Of a DNA stretch of 21,985 nt, positions 9,159 through 15,375 are shown in pieces. A program made the translations under genes and the position numbers. The stretch is taken from the NCBI GenBank assembly GCA_913056475.1, contig CAJXMS010000004.1, positions 1 through 21,985 on the forward strand, given 5' to 3'. This DNA is from an uncultured Bacteroidota bacterium (lineage in GTDB: Bacteria > Bacteroidota > Bacteroidia > Flavobacteriales > Schleiferiaceae). Under the pieces are notes generated by a model. That model had not been told where the DNA came from. It ran no database searches and saw nothing but the letters and a program-made list of their open reading frames with translations. The first letter of the stretch is position 1. Every line of letters starts with the position of its first letter.

Positions 9159-10396
9159 ATGCCCAGGTCAATCTGATTGCGCAGCAGGTCTTCCATGCTT
9201 TCCCGCTCTCGGATGAGCCGGGCTTCCCCTTCGTGAAGGAGGACTTCCGCGGGGCGGTATCGGCTGTTATAGTTATTGGCCATGGTATAACAATATGCGC
9301 CCGCATTGGCAAAGGCCAGTAAATCACCTTCGCGTACTTCGGGTATTTGCCGGTCGCTGGCAAAAGTATCCGTTTCGCAGATATAACCTACTACGCTGTA
9401 CACCCGGGCCCGCCCGTTTGGGTTGCTGAGGTTATAAATGTCGTGATGGGCGTCATAAAGCATGGGGCGGATGAGGTGATTAAGCCCCGTATCAACTTGA
9501 GCAAAGACGGTAGCGGTAGTTTGTTTTATGCCATTTACCTGGCAGCAAAAGTAGCCGGCCTCACTTACCAGGTATTTTCCGGGCTCAAACTCCAGCGAGA
9601 GGGTGCGGCCATAATCCCGGCAGAAATGCTCAAATAAGCTTCCCATCTTAGCTCCCAATTCCTCCACGTCTGTGGCAATATCGCCGGGCTGGTAGGGCAC
9701 TTTAAAGCCACTGCCAAAGTCGATATACTGTAAGTCGGGGAATTTACGGGCCACTTCCAGCAGGAGCTCGGCTCCGCTCAGGAAGGTATCTACATCTAAA
9801 ATATCGCTGCCCGTGTGCATGTGAACCCCTTCTACGCGGAGGTTTAGACTCTCTACCAAACGCTCCAGGTGCCGGGTTTGGTGGATGCTAATGCCAAACT
9901 TACTATCGATGTGTCCTACCGATATCTTAGCGTTACCGCCGGCCATAATGTGGGGATTTATCCGGATGCAAACGGGGTAACTATGGCCGTAGTGACTACC
10001 AAAATGCTCCAATAAGCCAAGGTTGTCAATGTTTACCCGGACGCCGTATTCTACTGCTTTTTGTACTTCGGCAAAGGAGACCCCATTGGGGGTATAGATA
10101 ATTTCCTCGGGGGCAAATCCAGCTTTGAGCCCCAATTCTACTTCCTGGATCGAAACCGTGTCCAGGCCGCTACCCATTTTTTTAAAAAGACGCAGCACAT
10201 TTAGATTGCTCAGTGCTTTGCAGGCGTAGTTTATGCGCACTTGGGGAATAGCGGCAAAGGCCTCGGTCAGTTTTTGATACTGGCGGGCCATTATGGCGCT
10301 GTCGTACACATAGAGCGGGGTGCCGTATTGCTGGCACGCTTCGGAAAGAGCCTTTAAACGCGGGGCTTGCGTAGGGGCTGTGATATCTGTCGGCAT
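9155..10396 (-). CDS. lysA: Diaminopimelate decarboxylase
   Basis: PLP-dependent fold-type III decarboxylase converting meso-2,6-diaminopimelate to L-lysine, the last step of lysine biosynthesis, in the cytoplasm. The PLP lysine is K60 in NYACKALSN; H194 (GVHMHTGSDI) and DFGSGF at 226-231 shape the cofactor site; EPGK at 271-274 corresponds to the family EPGR; C340 in CETDTFASD is the catalytic Cys contributed across the dimer; AYCYTMANNYN at 367-377 is the usual C-terminal PLP-contacting segment. At 413 residues it is close to the usual length. It has its own -7 element (10430-10437), a dyad in its leader (10409-10429), and is coupled to the downstream acetyltransferase. Related PLP enzymes such as carboxynorspermidine decarboxylase are less likely given the CETD motif. 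Confidence 0.95.
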   Translation of the reverse strand: MPTDITAPTQAPRLKALSEACQQYGTPLYVYDSAIMARQYQKLTEAFAAIPQVRINYACKALSNLNVLRLFKKMGSGLDTVSIQEVELGLKAGFAPEEIIYTPNGVSFAEVQKAVEYGVRVNIDNLGLLEHFGSHYGHSYPVCIRINPHIMAGGNAKISVGHIDSKFGISIHQTRHLERLVESLNLRVEGVHMHTGSDILDVDTFLSGAELLLEVARKFPDLQYIDFGSGFKVPYQPGDIATDVEELGAKMGSLFEHFCRDYGRTLSLEFEPGKYLVSEAGYFCCQVNGIKQTTATVFAQVDTGLNHLIRPMLYDAHHDIYNLSNPNGRARVYSVVGYICETDTFASDRQIPEVREGDLLAFANAGAYCYTMANNYNSRYRPAEVLLHEGEARLIRERESMEDLLRNQIDLGI

Positions 10397-10408
10397 GATA
10401 AACTATTT

Positions 10409-10429
10409 CCGCTATTGATTCATAAGCGG
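10409..10429. promoter_or_regulatory. Dyad in the lysA leader
   Basis: On the minus strand CCGCTTAT and ATAGCGG pair around a six-base centre, with one extra base in the first arm, between the -7 element and the lysA ATG. It would be in the transcribed leader and could be an RNA hairpin or a repressor site. It does not resemble known lysine riboswitches, which are much larger. Confidence 0.3.
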
Positions 10430-10437
10430 CAAAGATA
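10430..10437 (-). promoter_or_regulatory. -7 element of lysA
   Basis: The minus strand reads TATCTTTG, an exact TAnnTTTG, 34 bp before the lysA ATG. No Crp-like box lies at the distance seen for the three sulfur genes (10459-10474 was checked), so lysA appears separately controlled. Confidence 0.5.
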
Positions 10438-10476
10438 GCATCGGCCCTTGGAAGGTTTCCCTTTTGAAATTCCCCT

Positions 10477-10779
10477 TTACACCATTCGCGCCAGAGAGCT
10501 CCAGCCCCCGCCATTGAGGCACTCTAGGCCCTGCTGTTCCAGGACACGGGTGGCCTGACCGCTGCGCATGCCGGAGGCACAACATAGGATGATTGGCTTA
10601 CCCTCTTTCTTAAGCTTCTTGGCCTGGCCCCCAATTTTGGGCAGCGGAATATTGCGGGCGCCCGGGATATGGCCCTGTTTGTATTCATCGGGGTTGCGCA
10701 CATCTATGATCACGGCATCCTTTTCCAAGAAGGCCGCCACTTTTTTCTTTTTGCCTCCTAATAGGTCCCATAGTCCCAT
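10477..10779 (-). CDS. Single-domain rhodanese (sulfurtransferase), 100 aa
   Basis: Small cytoplasmic sulfurtransferase of the GlpE/PspE size class, carrying sulfane sulfur on its active-site Cys. The sequence has VIIDVRNPDEYKQGHIPGARNIP (23-45), the conserved N-terminal half of the fold, then ILCCASGMRSG (64-74), where C67 and R72 form the C-x4-R active loop (CASGMR), and ends with the usual GL...LNGGGWSSL block. A lysine-rich GGKKKK at 8-13 precedes the domain. There is no signal peptide. It is preceded by a Crp-like box (10838-10853) and -7-like element (10809-10816), the arrangement also found at the cupin and persulfide dioxygenase genes, so it probably exchanges sulfane sulfur with that pathway. 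Confidence 0.92.
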   Translation of the reverse strand: MGLWDLLGGKKKKVAAFLEKDAVIIDVRNPDEYKQGHIPGARNIPLPKIGGQAKKLKKEGKPIILCCASGMRSGQATRVLEQQGLECLNGGGWSSLARMV

Positions 10780-10808
10780 ACTCGTATAGTTTTTTAGAAT
10801 TGAGAAGG

Positions 10809-10816
10809 CAAAAGTG
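10809..10816 (-). promoter_or_regulatory. -7-like element of the rhodanese gene
   Basis: The minus strand reads CACTTTTG, matching five of the six fixed positions of TAnnTTTG, 30 bp before the ATG at 10779. Confidence 0.45.
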
Positions 10817-10837
10817 GCCCCTTTCCCGTTGGGCCGC

Positions 10838-10853
10838 AGTGACGCGGCTCACC
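10838..10853 (-). promoter_or_regulatory. Crp-like operator of the rhodanese gene
   Basis: The minus strand reads GGTGAGCCGCGTCACT. The Crp consensus is TGTGA-N6-TCACA, so each half-site differs at one outer position only. Its centre (10845.5) is 36.5 bp from the last base of the -7-like element, identical to the two other boxes in this block. It overlaps the stop codon of the upstream cupin gene (10849-10851). Confidence 0.6.
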
Positions 10854-11379
10854 CCTGGTGATCCGGATCGAGATTGAAGTCCACCGTGACGGTTTCTTCA
10901 GCTATCTTACCCGTTTTTGGATCGTAGCTGCGCCATTGCTTGATTTTATCCGCGTAGAGGAGGAGCATTGCCGTGGGCTCAGGCCCTCGGTTTACAAAGC
11001 GGTGAAAGCCTAGGTCATCATTTAAGAAACCGATCTCGCCAGTGGTAAAGGTCTTTTGATAAGTGGGGGTGGCCCCGTGGGCTTCGGGGCTAAAGTGCTC
11101 CCAGTCTATTTGCCCTTCCAGCACCTTGAGCCAGCCTATGGCATGCTCATAAGTATGGATGGAACTAGACTGGCCGGGTTTCCAGCAGGTCATAAGGCCT
11201 TCCAGGCTGTCGGTGTCAAAAAACCGAATGCGCTGGTAGCGTTCATCGCTCCAGCGGCAAAGGGAGCCATAGCTTTCCCGGGGGAGGTCTATGGCTTTTA
11301 TAAGTTGAGCGTAGCCTTCATACCCGGGGCCCATTATTAGGTTATGATGGAGTTGCTCTAAAGTAAGAATGCTTTCCAT
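10849..11379 (-). CDS. Cysteine dioxygenase-like cupin with atypical metal motif (176 aa)
   Basis: Likely cytoplasmic non-heme-iron thiol dioxygenase; the family oxidises cysteine to cysteine sulfinate. Family features: Y48-x-R50 (YQRI) matches the substrate-binding Y58/R60 of mammalian CDO, then LMTCWKPGQSSSIH at 62-75, IGWLKVLEGQ at 81-90, GFHRFVN at 124-130 with H126 equivalent to the third metal ligand, and LLLYADK with Y142 at the place of catalytic Y157. Odd: classical CDO has H-x-H for the first two ligands, here it is H75-T-Y77-E-H79, so the second ligand is Tyr unless H79 takes over. The Cys of the CDO Cys-Tyr crosslink is also absent. Length is slightly under eukaryotic CDO (about 200). 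Own Crp-like box at 11430-11445. The substrate may be another thiol. Confidence 0.82.
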   Translation of the reverse strand: MESILTLEQLHHNLIMGPGYEGYAQLIKAIDLPRESYGSLCRWSDERYQRIRFFDTDSLEGLMTCWKPGQSSSIHTYEHAIGWLKVLEGQIDWEHFSPEAHGATPTYQKTFTTGEIGFLNDDLGFHRFVNRGPEPTAMLLLYADKIKQWRSYDPKTGKIAEETVTVDFNLDPDHQG

Positions 11380-11400
11380 GGCGCTGCGATTTTAATTACC

Positions 11401-11408
11401 GCAAGTTA
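11401..11408 (-). promoter_or_regulatory. Degenerate -7-like element of the cupin gene
   Basis: The minus strand reads TAACTTGC, a degenerate match to TAnnTTTG, 22 bp before the ATG at 11379. Support comes mainly from its 36.5-bp distance to the Crp-like box centre. Confidence 0.35.
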
Positions 11409-11429
11409 GCCGGGAAAGCATTCTTCACC

Positions 11430-11445
11430 TATGATATTTGTCACC
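11430..11445 (-). promoter_or_regulatory. Crp-like operator of the cupin gene
   Basis: The minus strand reads GGTGACAAATATCATA, a match to TGTGA-N6-TCACA with one mismatch per half-site. It is centred at 11437.5, 36.5 bp from the end of the -7-like element at 11401. It lies wholly in the 73-bp gap between the persulfide dioxygenase stop and the cupin start. Confidence 0.6.
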
Positions 11446-11452
11446 AGAGGGT

Positions 11453-12859
11453 TTAGAGCATGTTATCTACCGTTTGAGTTTCGGTCATGGGCAGCTTTGA
11501 AGAGTCCATGGCATTAAATCCCCCTTCAATGCTCACCCCTCGGCGGCCGTGGCGCTCCAGAATAGAAGCGGCAATGACGGAGCGGTACCCCCCGGCACAA
11601 TGCAGGTAGTAGGGGGTATCTTCTGCGAGCTCGTTTACCTCTTGGGGCATAAAGTCCAGGGCTAGATGGCGCACCCCTTGCAGATGCTGGGTTTCATACT
11701 CTGACACTTTCCGCACATCTACCACCTGTTCATTTAATTGGTCCCATCGAGCCGCCAGCTCGTCCAGCTTCAGTTGGGGGGTACTGGTGAGGGCTTTACC
11801 GGCTTTTTCCCAAGCGGGTATGCCCCCTTTGAGGTATCCCAGCGCATTGTCGTAGCCCACGCGGGCCAGGCGGGTTATTACTTCTTCCTCTTTGCCTTCA
11901 TGGGCTATGATGAGAAGCGGGGTTTGTAGGTCTTCGATGAGCGCTCCTACCCAGGGGGCAAAATTGTCGTGGAGGCCTATATAAAGAGAGTTGGGGATGT
12001 GCTTTTCCATAAACTCGCTTTCATAGCGGGTGTCCAGGATCAGGGTGTTGTCCTCTTGCCGGTACTGATCAAAGGAGGCTACCTCCAGCGCTTTCTCACT
12101 TTTTTCCAGAATACGGTCCAGTTGATCGTAGCCCGTTTTATTAAGCACGGCGTTTTTGGGGAAATATTGAGGCGGCGTCACTAAGCCTTCCGTCACCGCT
12201 TCGATGAAGGCTTCTTCGCTCAATTTAGGATCCAGGGCATAATTGTTTTCTTTTTGGCTACCCAGGGTGTCGGTGGTTTCGCTGCTCATATTTTTTCCGC
12301 AGGCACTGCCCTGTCCGTGGCCCGGGTACACGGTGATCTCATCTTCCAGGGGCATGATTTTCTGGCGCAGGCTTTGGTATAGATGCCGGGCCAAGTCTTC
12401 CCGGCTCAGATCACTTTTGACCGCCAGGTCCGGACGACCTACGTCGCCAATGAAAAGGGTATCTCCCGTAAAGATGGCTTCGTTTTTTCCGGTTTCGTCT
12501 TTCAGCAGGTAAGTAACTGATTCCATGGTATGGCCGGGGGTGTGTAACACTACAAATTTGGCCTCTCCCAGAGGAAGGACTTCTTGATCTTCCGCTACGT
12601 AAGCATCAAAATTGGGCTCCGCCGTAGGTCCGTACACAATTTTGGCGCCTGTCTTCTGAGCCAGGTCCAGGTGGCCACTCACAAAATCGGCGTGAAAATG
12701 GGTTTCCAGCACATACTTGATCTTGGCTCCGCGTTCCTGGGCCATTTCTTGGTATACTTGCGTATCGCGCAGGGGATCGATAATGGCGGCTTCCCCATTG
12801 GATTCCACGTAGTAGGCGGCCTCCGCCAGGCAGCCAGTATAAAGTTGTTTGACGTACAT
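11453..12859 (-). CDS. Persulfide dioxygenase-rhodanese fusion, CstB-like (468 aa)
   Basis: Predicted cytoplasmic enzyme oxidising low-molecular-weight persulfides to sulfite or thiosulfate. Residues 1 to about 230 form an ETHE1-type metallo-beta-lactamase domain: H54-F-H56-A-D58 and H63, H110 (TPGH), D133 (FTGDTLF) and H181 (YPGHG) are the metal ligands. Two rhodanese domains follow. The first (about 270-350) has DTRYESEFMEKHIP but reads IAHEGKEEE where the catalytic Cys belongs, so it is inactive; the second (about 378-455) has an intact HCAGGYRS loop with C421. This order and the degenerate middle domain match Staphylococcus CstB, as do Cys near the N-terminus (C10) and in GSACGK (C187). 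The start at 12859 is preferred over the in-frame ATG at 12889: the family begins MYxKQLYT, A-rich sequence precedes it, and the -7 element at 12890-12897 would place transcription start downstream of 12889. Confidence 0.93.
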   Translation of the reverse strand: MYVKQLYTGCLAEAAYYVESNGEAAIIDPLRDTQVYQEMAQERGAKIKYVLETHFHADFVSGHLDLAQKTGAKIVYGPTAEPNFDAYVAEDQEVLPLGEAKFVVLHTPGHTMESVTYLLKDETGKNEAIFTGDTLFIGDVGRPDLAVKSDLSREDLARHLYQSLRQKIMPLEDEITVYPGHGQGSACGKNMSSETTDTLGSQKENNYALDPKLSEEAFIEAVTEGLVTPPQYFPKNAVLNKTGYDQLDRILEKSEKALEVASFDQYRQEDNTLILDTRYESEFMEKHIPNSLYIGLHDNFAPWVGALIEDLQTPLLIIAHEGKEEEVITRLARVGYDNALGYLKGGIPAWEKAGKALTSTPQLKLDELAARWDQLNEQVVDVRKVSEYETQHLQGVRHLALDFMPQEVNELAEDTPYYLHCAGGYRSVIAASILERHGRRGVSIEGGFNAMDSSKLPMTETQTVDNML

Positions 12860-12889
12860 AACAAATGGTTTTTTAACATTTAACTGCAT

Positions 12890-12897
12890 CAAAGGTA
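12890..12897 (-). promoter_or_regulatory. -7 element of the persulfide dioxygenase gene
   Basis: The minus strand reads TACCTTTG, an exact TAnnTTTG. Transcription would begin near 12884, leaving a leader of about 25 nt before the ATG at 12859. No TTG -33 element is present; a Crp-like box occupies that position. Confidence 0.55.
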
Positions 12898-12918
12898 AGC
12901 TGACGATCAGGCTTGTAC

Positions 12919-12934
12919 AGTAACGTATATCACC
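12919..12934 (-). promoter_or_regulatory. Crp-like operator of the persulfide dioxygenase gene
   Basis: The minus strand reads GGTGATATACGTTACT: one good half-site (GGTGA) and one weaker (TTACT). The centre, 12926.5, is 36.5 bp from the last base of the -7 element, as at the cupin and rhodanese genes. This equals about -41 from the expected transcription start. Confidence 0.55.
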
Positions 12935-12993
12935 TAGCCTGGTAGAGCGTTAATCGGTAGAAATCCCGGAGCCACCGTTATGTCCTTTAAGGG

Positions 12994-13662
12994 CTAAAAG
13001 TCCAGGAGTTCCACTTGATTGCGTTTGAGGCGCACCTTGCCCATATTTTCCAGTTGCTTAAGCAGCCGCGATATCACCTCCCGGGAGGAGTGCAGGTCTT
13101 CAGCCAGTTTTTTGTGGGTGATAGGCACGGTGGTATCGCCCAGCGCTATGCTCTTGTCTTTGAGGAGGTCCAGTAGGCGGTGGTCCAGTTGCTTAAAGGC
13201 GATGTCGTCTATGGTTTGGAGCAGGTTTTCATACCGCTCGTCATAGCTTTGAAGGGTAAAATTGCGCCAGTCGTTAAACTGCATCATCCATTCGCTTATT
13301 TTCTTGCGGGGCAGCCCCACGTACTCGGTTCCCTGCTCTGCTATGGCCCTTACCTCGCTAGGTTTTTCCACCATGCAGCAGTTGAGCGTCATGGCGCAAG
13401 TTTGGCCGGGGTAGAGGTAGTAGAGGAATATTTCTTCGCCGTCATCATCTACCCGGCTCACCTTTATGGCGCCTCTTATTACCAGGGGTATCCATTTCGG
13501 GAAATCGCCTTCGGCTACGATTTGTTCTTCTTGTTCGTGGGTAAACCACCGCCCGTATTGGCTCATTTCTTCTAGTAAATCGCCATCGCCAAATACCGGG
13601 AAATTAGTCTTTAACAGATCTTTGATGGAGTACTCGTCTGCGGTTTCTACGTTTTTATTCAT
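12994..13662 (-). CDS. Crp/Fnr family transcriptional regulator with sensor-domain cysteines (222 aa)
   Basis: Cytoplasmic DNA-binding regulator. It has an N-terminal cyclic-nucleotide-binding-fold domain (FPVFGDGDLLEEM..., VIRGAIKVSRVDDDGEEIFLYYLYPGQTC), a dimerisation helix, and a C-terminal winged HTH (about 180-222). The recognition helix SREVISRLLKQL aligns with SRETVGRILKML of E. coli CRP, keeping R194, E195 and R199, the residues that read GTGA. The cAMP-binding phosphate cassette is not preserved; at that place is GQTCAMTLNCCMVEKPSEV with C89, C95 and C96, the only cysteines in the protein. I infer a redox or persulfide sensor and regulation of the three genes downstream that carry Crp-like boxes. 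The start is the ATG at 13662; upstream in-frame codons overlap the TAACTTTG promoter element. The 134 bp before the next gene hold that gene's promoter. Confidence 0.9.
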   Translation of the reverse strand: MNKNVETADEYSIKDLLKTNFPVFGDGDLLEEMSQYGRWFTHEQEEQIVAEGDFPKWIPLVIRGAIKVSRVDDDGEEIFLYYLYPGQTCAMTLNCCMVEKPSEVRAIAEQGTEYVGLPRKKISEWMMQFNDWRNFTLQSYDERYENLLQTIDDIAFKQLDHRLLDLLKDKSIALGDTTVPITHKKLAEDLHSSREVISRLLKQLENMGKVRLKRNQVELLDF

Positions 13663-13677
13663 GGGGTTCTTTTTTCG

Positions 13678-13685
13678 CAAAGTTA
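13678..13685 (-). promoter_or_regulatory. -7 element of the crp-like gene
   Basis: The minus strand reads TAACTTTG, an exact TAnnTTTG, 15 bp before the ATG at 13662, giving a very short leader. No Crp-like box was found at the matching upstream distance (13707-13722), so autoregulation of the same type is not evident. Confidence 0.5.
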
Positions 13686-13720
13686 ATTCTCTCCCGCCTA
13701 CGTTTTTCGGGGCGGCGCTT

Positions 13721-13749
13721 AAGGCCTGGCGGCCAAATGTGCTATCCCG
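13721..13749 (+). repeat. GGCC-core palindromic repeat, copy 3
   Basis: It contains AGGCCTGGCGGCCAAATGTG followed by CTATCCCG and matches copy 2 (reverse complement of 1004-1032) at 26 of 29 positions, although the two are more than 12 kb apart. It faces copy 4 across a 188-bp span. Confidence 0.6.
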
Positions 13750-13889
13750 CCGCCGCCAGGTAGGGCTCTTAAAAGGAGCATGCGGTTGGCTACCGGCTTT
13801 TTACCGGTGTGCAAGCTGCTATAGAAACGTGTCCGGTGGCTAAAGGATTTGTAGATTAGGTCACTGAAGGCAGTAGTAGGGTAAGGTTT

Positions 13890-13908
13890 CATTTGGCCGG
13901 AAGGCCTA
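13890..13908 (-). repeat. GGCC-core palindromic repeat, copy 4
   Basis: The + strand reads CATTTGGCCGGAAGGCCTA, the same CATTTGGCC core in the opposite orientation to copy 3. It lies just beyond the T-tract side of the lipoprotein terminator. Confidence 0.5.
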
Positions 13909-13914
13909 CCCCTC

Positions 13915-13952
13915 AAAAAAAACCGGCGGTAACCAGGTGAGGCTCCGCCGGT
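13915..13952 (-). terminator. Rho-independent terminator of the first lipoprotein gene
   Basis: On the minus strand ACCGGCGG (13952-13945) pairs perfectly with CCGCCGGT (13929-13922) around a 15-base loop and is followed directly by a run of T (13922-13915). It starts 25 bp after the stop codon at 13977. Confidence 0.85.
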
Positions 13953-13976
13953 GTTTAGCAATTTTAGAAAAGGGGC

Positions 13977-15182
13977 TTATTGACAAAAATTGCCACTGGA
14001 ATTTTCCTCGTAGGTGATCTTGCTTCTACTTACGATGGCGCCTGGCTCTTTAACTATGCCACAGCCGGCGCTGTTGCGGATGGTGGTTTCGGAAATAATG
14101 ATCCTATCGGGGTTGTCCAGGTAGCCCACGCTGATGTTGGCCGAATTATTCATGTACCAGCCCTTTTTGTTTTGCCCGCCATCCGCTATGGTAGCGTATT
14201 CTATGATGTTTTCGGGGCTGCTGGAGGCTATGTAGATGCCATTCCAGGAGCCTTTTCCGGCGCGGCCGGTGATGCTCACTTTTTGGAGGCGGGTGCCTTC
14301 TACTTTCAGGATGGCACCATTATCTTCCACATTGAGCCATTTGTCGTTGGAGAAGCTGATCTGGCAGCCTTTTGCGATGGTGAGTTGGCCGGTCACATTC
14401 AGGTCTTGGTCTACAAAGTAGGGGATGCTCAGGGCGGTCCACTCGTGGCCACTGCCGCGGACGTAACCCCGATCATAAATGGAGCCATTCTGCACGTAAA
14501 TTTCGCTGAGGGCATTATCGGCAAAACGGGTGGCGGCGTCCAGGTAGGTGACTTGGCTGGCTGGTACGCGAATGGGATAATCGTCGTTGCGGAGGAAGCT
14601 ATTTTGCTGGAAGCCTTCCAGCAGGGTATTGGGAGCTACCTGGAGGCCGCGGTAATTATTGTCACGGAAAGTACAGTGCTCTATGATGATTTTACTCCCT
14701 TTTCTTACGAGCAGGGCGGGCTCATCTCCTTTCCCGGCCCCGGCGTATTCGATGATGCAGTGGCTGAGTTTATTTTGGATAGAACCGGAATTTAAATCTA
14801 AGCCCACCCAGGAACCCGGTAAGCCCAGGACACCGGTGAAGGTGATAGAATCTTGCTCGGTACCTTCAGCTATCAGGGCGCCTTCGCGGCTTCCCGCTCT
14901 GTTAATGTACAAAGAAGCTCCTTGCTCAAAGGCCAGGGTTACGCCGGGCTCGATAGTGAGGGGGGCTTCCACGTCAATTTCACAGGGGACCAGGTAATCG
15001 ACGCCTTGGCCCCGGTTGCTCAGGGTGGTAGGGGTGGTGATGGTCCGGCAGTCCAGGGTATCGGGTTCTACTTGAGTAGTGTGGTTGTTTCCCTCCCCGT
15101 TTTGGTCGTTTTCTTTTTCGCAGCCCCATAGTAAAAGGGTAAGGGGTAGGAGGAGGGCCACTCCGCGTATTAAATTTTTCAT
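13977..15182 (-). CDS. Lipoprotein with right-handed beta-helix fold, paralogue A (401 aa)
   Basis: Predicted membrane-anchored lipoprotein: residues 1-20 form a lipoprotein signal with the lipobox LLWG-C21, followed by an acidic/Asn-rich linker (EKENDQNGEGNN). The rest is built of short repeated strands ending in N or D turns (LTIEPGVTLAFEQGASLYI, SITFTGVLGLPGSWVGL, IIIEHCTFRDNNYRGLQV, NIIEYATIADGG), typical of right-handed parallel beta-helix (PbH1-like) proteins. No pectinase or other catalytic residues were recognised, so binding or structural function is only a guess. It is a clear paralogue of the protein at 18159-19379 over its whole length (shared EPDTL-C, GVDYLVPC, LTIEPGVT, LPGSW, YDRGY, SIPY-VD, GSWNG, NSAGCGI, NFC near the end). 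A strong terminator follows (13915-13952), and a T9SS gene is divergent upstream. Confidence 0.88.
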   Translation of the reverse strand: MKNLIRGVALLLPLTLLLWGCEKENDQNGEGNNHTTQVEPDTLDCRTITTPTTLSNRGQGVDYLVPCEIDVEAPLTIEPGVTLAFEQGASLYINRAGSREGALIAEGTEQDSITFTGVLGLPGSWVGLDLNSGSIQNKLSHCIIEYAGAGKGDEPALLVRKGSKIIIEHCTFRDNNYRGLQVAPNTLLEGFQQNSFLRNDDYPIRVPASQVTYLDAATRFADNALSEIYVQNGSIYDRGYVRGSGHEWTALSIPYFVDQDLNVTGQLTIAKGCQISFSNDKWLNVEDNGAILKVEGTRLQKVSITGRAGKGSWNGIYIASSSPENIIEYATIADGGQNKKGWYMNNSANISVGYLDNPDRIIISETTIRNSAGCGIVKEPGAIVSRSKITYEENSSGNFCQ

Positions 15183-15359
15183 GGCTCAAATGGTATTAAA
15201 GTTAAATTTTGCTCAAATAAATAGAATTGCTGAAAATCAATAAACTGGTTTTGTTTAATCAGCCTTTATGAGCGATTAAATGACCTAAAATGACTACTGG
15301 CTGGACGGGAGCAAGGATCTCCTGCCAAATACCCCTTGAGAATGACCAATGGCTCAAGT

Positions 15360-15373
15360 GGATACTTGTATCC
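15360..15373. promoter_or_regulatory. Palindrome upstream of the second T9SS gene
   Basis: GGATAC-TT-GTATCC is a perfect six-base-arm palindrome in the 238-bp divergent region between the lipoprotein A and T9SS genes, immediately upstream of the -33 TTG at 15376. A second dyad, CTTGAG/CTCAAG separated by 12 bases, lies just before it. Either could be an operator; no regulator is suggested nearby. Confidence 0.3.
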
Positions 15374-15375
15374 TA

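Larger units (their letters stand above)
13663..13976. other. 314-bp intergenic region with repeats and a terminator
   Basis: This lies between the crp-like gene start and the end of the upstream lipoprotein gene, both on the minus strand. It holds a -7 element (13678-13685), two GGCC palindromes facing each other (13721-13749 and 13890-13908), an ACCGG/CCGGT hairpin with a seven-base T-rich loop (13792-13808), and the lipoprotein terminator (13915-13952). An open frame across it was judged non-coding because it runs through these repeats and the terminator. Confidence 0.55.

Noticed and set aside
10833..10848. GCCGC/GCGGC hairpin after the cupin gene as a terminator
   Set aside because: No T-tract follows, and the same bases are better explained as the core of the Crp-like box at 10838-10853.
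11453..12892. Persulfide dioxygenase start at the TTG at 12892 or ATG at 12889
   Set aside because: These codons overlap or precede the probable transcription start, and the family N-terminus corresponds to the ATG at 12859.
13719..13961. 80-codon open frame on the minus strand
   Set aside because: It spans two GGCC repeats and a clear rho-independent terminator and has low-complexity Gly/Arg content; not a credible gene.
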